NCBI GenBank assembly: GCA_020744425.1
Contig: JAGMUV010000008.1
Span: 1,488,001 to 1,552,000 of the forward strand
Length of the DNA: 64,000 bases
Direction: 5' to 3'
Source of the DNA: Dactylonectria macrodidyma
Lineage: Eukaryota > Ascomycota > Sordariomycetes > Hypocreales > Nectriaceae
Part shown: in pieces, positions 58,464 through 64,000 of the stretch
How the letters are laid out: the number at the start of each line of letters is the position of its first letter
Position numbering within the stretch: the first letter of the stretch is position 1
Notes under the pieces: model-generated
The model's database searches: none
Told to the model about the DNA's origin: nothing
Seen by the model: only the letters and a program-made list of their open reading frames with translations
Program-made: the position numbers and the translations under genes

Positions 58464-61400
58464 GGCGTGAGATTATGATTGTGATGGCGGTTGAAGCGGG
58501 AGACAGACAGACGCGAGGGGTGGAGCAGGCTCTAGGCTTGGGCACTGTGTGGCATTGGACGATCAAGCTGGGCCGTGAACGAGCAAAAGAGGCTTGGTGG
58601 TGACGAGGTGAGTTGTCTTTGATGACGAGAAGCGAGGCCGTTGAGTGTTGGGCGTCTGCAAGGGATGGGATATTGGCGGCTCGTTGTGAGTCGGAGGAGG
58701 TTTGGGTGGGGATTTTTTTGACCGATTGGCGATGGTGAAGTTGCGATTGGTGGGCGACAAAACTTCCCTTTTCAGCCAGCAACAATGCGGTAGTTTTCCG
58801 TCATGTAATCTCCCCCAGAGTGCTTTTTATGGAAAGTATGATGATAAAAACGGCATTTGACTAGCAGCAGGGTGTCGATCCATGCCGTTTGGTAAGAATC
58901 CCACCATTGTGGCTTGATCCTCTAGGTTGAGAGGTTGAGTTAAGGCCCAAGCAGCTGGAAAAACCGTTACGCCGCACAGCATACGAAGTAGGTGCACCGC
59001 AGCGGGTCCGAGTCGCTGGGAGCGCTGGAGTGACAGGCCTACAGAGCCCTGGAAAGCGCTGGAAGCTTGGGCGGCCACAAGGACGCAATTAATTGACACT
59101 GATTTCTGCTCACAACCTGGTCGTCGATCAGCAATGGCGATGTTGCCCCCCCCGTTCTATTCATAGTGCGAAGCAGGGCCGTGTTAATACCGGTAAAACA
59201 CTTTGTACTTTTCACTGACAGAACTGACAGAGACAGACTAACTCGTAAATGTCATGGCCATGGCGAAAACTGAAGCTAGCTGAGTGGAGAAACATGGGCC
59301 TGTCGGGTTCTGTTCAACTTTCTTCTTTCTGACATGCCAACGTCACCTGCCTCGCTAGGCCAAAAAGGCCAACGGCCGCGACAATCACATTGCGCAACTC
59401 ACTTTGCTTTTGATGCCGCCAGTCTTGCTAGAGCCTAGAGGAGTTTTGTGTCTCACTATGACTGTAGTGTTTAGGTCACTGGACTGGGTTGGTTGGGATG
59501 GGGTTGGTCTGATGTGAGCTGTGATGTTTTGTGCTCTAAAGGCGAACGTTGTTGAGCATGGACAGTTGGAGAGATGTGAAGATGTAGACGCGAAGATGCG
59601 TCAACATGGAAACGCAGAGATGCAGAGATGCAAAGACGTAGAGGCACAAAGACCCTCTGACCCTCAGGTGCAGAGATGCATCCTCGTACTCTCGCACAGC
59701 AGATCCCAAAACACACCGACAGCGAAAAAGCAACTCCAAATCCCACACCGCATCGCATTCTCCCGCCACCATCTCAGCCTCGACTCCTTCGTGTCTCGCA
59801 ACTTGCGTCGTAACTGGATGTCTTTTTGTCTCACGCCTTGCTTTCGGCCCACTTGGCCTGCACCTGTTTGCCTCTCGCTCTTGGCCACTTCGGACCGTCA
59901 TCTCTCACTCGACTCGACTCGAGGCCGAGTCTCTGCTCGCTACAGTCCAACCACCTCGAGGTGCTTTGTTTCCGCACAATTGAGGATTGTAATCATACGC
60001 GAGACGAGGCTTGCGTGTTCGGTTCTGCGTTCTTGGTTCTTCGTCCTCGGATCTCCGTCGTCCTGTCTCCGTTCTCTTGTCTCTCTATCCGCTGGTCTCC
60101 ATATTGGCCCCCTCCGATGGTATCCATAACTGGTCTCCATCTCGGGTCTCCGTCTTTGGTTCTCCGTTGTGGCCACTGTTTCTCTTTCTTCCTCTCTCTC
60201 TTCTCCTCTCGTGCATACATCTCCACAGTGTCATGGGCCTATCGGGCTGAAGGTTGCACCCCTCATCACACCCCCACACACACTCTCACGCTCAACTGCA
60301 TCTCACATCCCTCCGGCCTCTCTTCCCCCGGCTGCCCACCTCGATTGTGGAATAGTCATGGCGGGATATCCCAGCCAAGAGCACAGATGTGTGGACACAA
60401 GCTTCGACCAGGCGAGATGATGGGGTTCCACAGATCTAGATTCGCAACAATGTCCCGGCCAGCAGTGTCTTACGCCTTCGACCAACATGGTCCTCGTGCC
60501 CTGTCCCAGTCGTCAAGCTGCCCAACCACGAGTCCACGGCGCCCACTAACCCCGTCCGAGATGGCGGCGCCGCCTGTGTTGCTGTGAGATCTTGCAGCAA
60601 GCTCCACGGTTCCCGACAATTCGACGCGGCGTCTCCCAGTGTAGCCCCCGTCCCGTCAACTTGGATACCGGACCGCCTTGTTGTGCTAGCCGTCGTGAGC
60701 GTCTTTGGCGTATCCCGGAGTGCATCCCCTTGTCCCTTGTCCCTTGTCTCCAGTCTCTCCCATCTACCACAAGTCTCTAATGAGTCCCGTCAGTCCTTAT
60801 CCCGTAATTCTCACTCCCTCTGAGTGCGGATCCATACAGGCTCAAGCGTCTCTTTCCGTAGTCCTTACCCCCCCTCCCCCCCTGGTCCCGTCTCCGTCCC
60901 CATCCCCGTGCCTTTCTCCCTGCCCTGTCTTGGCCTGTCTTGCACTGAACCTGAACCTGCCTTGCCCGCTTTGCCTTGTCTTGCCTCGCCTGGCGTTCCT
61001 TAATGTGTGTGCCGCCATCTGGGCGCTGGGCTGTGTCGACAAGCGATAGGTCCCCCCTCCCAGTGAAGTTCCATGCCTGCCTACCCAACGAGAGCACCAC
61101 TGAGCTTCCCGTACCCATAAAAGCCGGCATGCTTCTTCTTTTCTCCCAGTTGTTTGGCCTATTTTCTCGTCTCTGACCGAACTTGTCCAAAACAAGTGGT
61201 TCAGATCTTGGACATATTGGGTCGCACAGCCAGTCAACATCCTTTCCCTTCTCGCTTGCCCTGGGGCAGCAGGTTGATGTGAGTGAGGCTTTGGATGCTG
61301 CGCAGTGACAAAGTCTTCTGACCGTGTTGCCTTTGCAGAGTCACTGTCCAATGTGCATATAAGAGCCTCGCCGCCGTCGGCTGGAATCGTTGCAGCCATC

Positions 61401-61620
61401 TTCTCTTCATCAGAAACCCCATCCACAACAATTCTTCTATATCTTAGACGGCTCCCACACTCGCTACCCTCCCTTCTCTTCTCTCACAAACCCCTGTTCT
61501 TCTACACCTTTTGTCCTATTTTCGCAGGGTCAGCAAGCCCTCCCACTGCGGCTCTGCCTCTGGTGACGACATATATCCACACCCCAGTAACGCTCTCATC
61601 GCGATCGATCATTAATTATC
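58464..61620. other. Divergent intergenic region with pyrimidine-rich repeats
   Basis: About 3.2 kb between AsnRS (minus) and the PARG-like gene (plus). The stretch 59540-61000 has many overlapping open frames on both strands, but they come from low-complexity, stop-poor sequence rather than from coding: degenerate GGTCTCCGT-like words at 59990-60180 and CTTGCC-like words at 60920-61000. A pyrimidine-rich leader occupies ~61430-61620. No gene is supported. Confidence 0.5.
59990..60180. repeat. Degenerate short-unit repeat region (TCTCCGT / GGTCTCC words)
   Basis: Words such as GTTCTTGGTTCTTCG, GGATCTCCGT, TGTCTCCGTTCTC, CTGGTCTCCAT, GGGTCTCCGT and GGTTCTCCGT follow one another roughly every 15-25 bases. 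The unit is not exact, so this is a decayed or slippage-derived array. Confidence 0.5.
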
Positions 61621-62649
61621 ATGGCTCCGTCCAGGTCAAACCGGGTGCGGCCTTCAGAAGTCGCGGCCGACACCAAGAGAAACTTCATCCCGTTGGTTAA
61701 GAAAAACTACGGCGAAATGTTTCCTCCTTACTCTTTCCTCTATCACCAGCCCATCTTACAGCTCACCATTCAACGGAAGCCCTCTACCCACCCGCCAAAT
61801 TTCCTGATTGAGGTGGGCGACCCGGTCATGAAAGCTGTGACCTACGCCGTGGGGGACACCCAGGCCAGCGAGGCCGTCGGTGGCCCCCGGATCCGGATTC
61901 CATTCATCTGTGCCGCAAACGAGAGACGGCCCGGCGGAGACTGGGAGACTGGATGTGTGGGATATGAGGAGAAGCTCTGCCGACGAAGCAACCTCTCGGC
62001 TACTCTTAGCAGCCCGTGGCCCGACTCCCAAGAAACCAGCAACTACCCTATCCCTTCGCAGGGCGGGATCCTATCCGATTCGGTCGTCGTCTGTCGAGGA
62101 CCTCACGACCGTTACGATAGGTTGGATAGCTGGTTCGACCTCCCCGTCGTGTCAGTGCCGCCAACTCGCTGGCCAAAGCTCAAAGACAGCGGTCTCAAGT
62201 ATTCGTTTGCAGAGGAGCGCGAGATGACGAGAGATAAGCTCCGCGGCGCCCTCCGCATCTGCCTATACAATGGATACGACCGAGTCATCATCGGAGACTT
62301 TGGCCTGGGCAACGGATACCGCAACCCGCCGCAGGAGCTGGCCGAACTTTGGCGGGACGTCTTTCTGTTCGACCCGGACCTGCGCGGCCAGTTCGCCTAT
62401 GTTGTCTTCGTCTTCGAAGACCCTCTCCAGAGTACGACCCGGCATATCCTAGACGAGATTGCCAAGAAAGAGCACGGCTCCAAGGGGAAATCCCGGGCAG
62501 GCTCATCGAGCTCGTCAAGCTCGTCCCGAAGCCACAGCTCCGCCCCGACTGACCGACACATCTTCGAGCATGTCTTCAACCCCGCCGAGGTTGACCGAGT
62601 TTTGAGACAGCCTGACCCGCGGTACGGACTCGGCATGATTACAACATGA
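61621..62649 (+). CDS. Microbial-type PARG-like (TIGR02452/DUF2263) macrodomain protein
   Basis: Single exon, 342 residues, start MAPSRSNRVRPSEVAADTKR preceded by a pyrimidine-rich leader. The macrodomain core matches the microbial poly(ADP-ribose) glycohydrolase-like family. It has IPFICAANERRPGGDWETG and YEEKLCRRSNLSATL (residues ~94-130), SNYPIPSQGGILSDSVVVCRG, LPVVSVPPTRWPKL, the helix EEREMTRDKLRGALRICLYNG, the diphosphate-binding loop GDFGLGNGYRNPP (225-237) and FVFEDPLQSTTRHILD. A serine-rich linker (~290-305) precedes the last conserved block DRHIFEHVFNPAEVDRVLRQPDPRYG. In canonical bacterial-type PARGs the catalytic loop is GGG...QEE; here it is GG-Asp107...Tyr115-Glu116-Glu117, so both glutamates remain but flanking residues differ. 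Likely activity is ADP-ribose binding or removal; substrate and cellular site are unknown. Confidence 0.85.
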   Translation: MAPSRSNRVRPSEVAADTKRNFIPLVKKNYGEMFPPYSFLYHQPILQLTIQRKPSTHPPNFLIEVGDPVMKAVTYAVGDTQASEAVGGPRIRIPFICAANERRPGGDWETGCVGYEEKLCRRSNLSATLSSPWPDSQETSNYPIPSQGGILSDSVVVCRGPHDRYDRLDSWFDLPVVSVPPTRWPKLKDSGLKYSFAEEREMTRDKLRGALRICLYNGYDRVIIGDFGLGNGYRNPPQELAELWRDVFLFDPDLRGQFAYVVFVFEDPLQSTTRHILDEIAKKEHGSKGKSRAGSSSSSSSSRSHSSAPTDRHIFEHVFNPAEVDRVLRQPDPRYGLGMITT

Positions 62650-62937
62650 TTCGTGGACTACTCCAGTTTGTACCCGAGTGACCTGGCATGGGCCATGGGC
62701 CTCAAGAGGCGAAACTCGGGAATGAGGCCCGGGTGCTGAATTTAGGATCACAAGCAGCATGGGTTTTCAGGCGTCTTGCCAAGTAGAAGCACACCGGCCT
62801 GGACGGGATCTTGTGTGACGTTTCCTTTTTCTTGTGTTTTTTCTTTTTTTTGCTGCAGTTGTCCGCATTTGAGCGGTCAACCAACGTTGTTGGGCGCTTA
62901 GACGGGACCACATGACGCAAGCTACCGTGCAGCAGGG

Positions 62938-63000
62938 CAGCAGTGCTTCAGTCAGCAGTGCTTCAGTGCTTCAGGGCCTCAAGGCTTCAGACCTCAGGGC
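62938..63000. repeat. Short direct repeats of CAGTGCTTCAG type
   Basis: CAGCAGTGCTTCAGT occurs twice, overlapping with two more copies of GTGCTTCAG-like words and then GGCCTCAAGGCTTCAGACCTCAGGG. The composition resembles the CAAGCCTCA array at 4148-4214, but the unit is not the same. Confidence 0.65.
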
Positions 63001-63174
63001 TTTCAAAGGGTGTGAGGGATATGGAACAAGGACAAGGAGCAATTCGGGAGCAAATTCGGGATGATATGATGGCTGGCGTCTTTTTGTTGACTTTTTTCCT
63101 TCTCCGTGTGGGCATCTCCGAAGGTTAATGGGCACTGACCCCCTTCGGCGAGCGCCATTTCTAACCATTAGTTC

Positions 63175-63207
63175 CCTTCTTTTCTTTTCTTTTCTTTTCT
63201 TCTTCTG
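63175..63207. repeat. TTTTC microsatellite
   Basis: About five near-perfect CTTTT/TTTTC units, then CTTCTTC, form a pyrimidine-only tract of about 33 bases. Confidence 0.85.
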
Positions 63208-64000
63208 GTCAACGGTGGGGAGTAAAACTTGAGGGCGTCTTGATCGGTTGACAAAGGATCCTGCGAGGCGGCTGTGCCTCCCACGGAGCCGAGGGTTAGG
63301 GAGTCAGGATTGTTGGGCGTGCGCCTGGGCAGGTGACTGGGCTATGGGCGACTGGGTGTTGGGTGTACTTGTTATTAGCTGATGTGTCTAACGAGTTTGT
63401 CTTGTTACCTCGTGTTGCAACCCTGGTCCCCTCGCCTATTCGTCTGTGGATCTGGGACTCTGATGTGCAGATCGACGGAGTGAAACTCGGCCGAGACTAC
63501 CCTAACAGCGGCCACGGGTTGGCGATGACATGCTCTGACTTGACGTTGACGATGATTGACGGCAGTTGCGGATGGATTTTCCGAGTTGGCCATCATCAAC
63601 ACTCTGAAGTCATCACGAATCACCATATCCAGCTTTTGCAAGCACTCGGTCATGATGCAACGCTCGACCCACTCCAGCCCGTCATTGCGGCCCCCAAATC
63701 TCATCCATAAGCCAAGAAACTGAAAAGCCAGTCTCGGTCACAGCATGTAGAGACGCGGGTATCCCCAGTCCCAGGCTGTTCTAAATCCCCATTCCCCCAT
63801 CTCCAATCCGCGTTGCCAATCGCTCCCGCCCACTGCATCTGCACGCAAGCGCGAATGCAACTTGACCCTCCGCCTTCTCCACCTTGTGCCGCATGTCGCA
63901 GGTGGATATACGCTCTGCCGCTGACCGCCTTGTGAGAATGCCGAACGTCGCTGTATTGAGGCCGGACGTGGCGAGCTGAAGGCGGGGATGAAGGCAGGGT

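Larger units (their letters stand above)
62650..64000. other. Right-end intergenic region, no convincing gene
   Basis: No gene is supported to the window edge. A 99-codon minus-strand frame with an ATG at 63704 (MRFGGRNDGLEWVERC...) reads like protein for its first ~40 residues, but it has no recognised family and is uncertain. Small repeats lie at 62938-63000 and 63175-63207. Confidence 0.45.

Noticed and set aside
63333..63710. 125-codon plus-strand frame near the right edge
   Set aside because: Starts at GTG, has no recognised motif, and the opposite strand is open over the same span.

Overview
This window comes from the nuclear genome of a filamentous ascomycete, most likely a sordariomycete and perhaps one of the Hypocreales. 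The evidence is short introns of about 46-75 bases with GTANGT-type donors and CAG/TAG acceptors, GC-rich third codon positions, pyrimidine-rich leaders, and a gene set typical of Pezizomycotina. These include a PEP4-type vacuolar protease, a WSC sensor, a Pac2/Gti1 WOPR regulator and a cytochrome b5-acyl-CoA dehydrogenase fusion. Species placement is inference. I see no rRNA, tRNA, CRISPR, intact transposon or viral gene.

Layout, left to right. The end of an RMD1/DUF155 protein (1-606) faces a glutamine-rich nuclear protein of unknown role (1053-3752, minus). Next are vacuolar aspartyl protease A (4582-5873, minus) and a divergent pair of membrane proteins: a multi-pass protein with about seven hydrophobic segments (7522-8671, minus) and a single-pass cysteine-rich surface protein of six short exons (8978-10059, plus). 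A 5.8-kb gene-free stretch leads to a WSC-domain cell-wall sensor (15862-16777). A plus-strand run of housekeeping genes follows: Nup37-like nucleoporin (18150-20319), FEN1/RAD27 (21389-22664), cytochrome b5-ACAD (23722-25529), DHH1 helicase (26351-28008) and PIP5-kinase MSS4 (32466-35304). Then come COA6 (35934-36338, minus), SYS1 (37105-37812, plus), CFT2/CPSF100 (38234-41128, minus) and a Pac2-type WOPR transcription factor (42848-44152, minus). About 12.5 kb without a convincing gene separates it from mitochondrial AsnRS (56688-58463, minus). The last clear gene is a divergent PARG-like protein (61621-62649, plus).

The genes are mostly independent housekeeping functions: nuclear pore, DNA replication and repair, mRNA decay and 3'-end processing, Golgi traffic, cytochrome oxidase assembly, mitochondrial translation and vacuolar proteolysis. 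They do not form a pathway or a secondary-metabolite cluster. The pattern that stands out is that three signalling genes (WSC sensor, MSS4, Pac2) have very long upstream non-coding regions of about 5.8, 4.5 and 12.5 kb. I found no clearly new multi-gene system. The best leads are the 12.5-kb region upstream of Pac2, the PARG-like enzyme with an altered catalytic loop, the apparent relocation of the catalytic base in the ACAD fusion, and the six-exon membrane protein with one doubtful intron. All exon boundaries were read by eye and have not been tested against transcripts.
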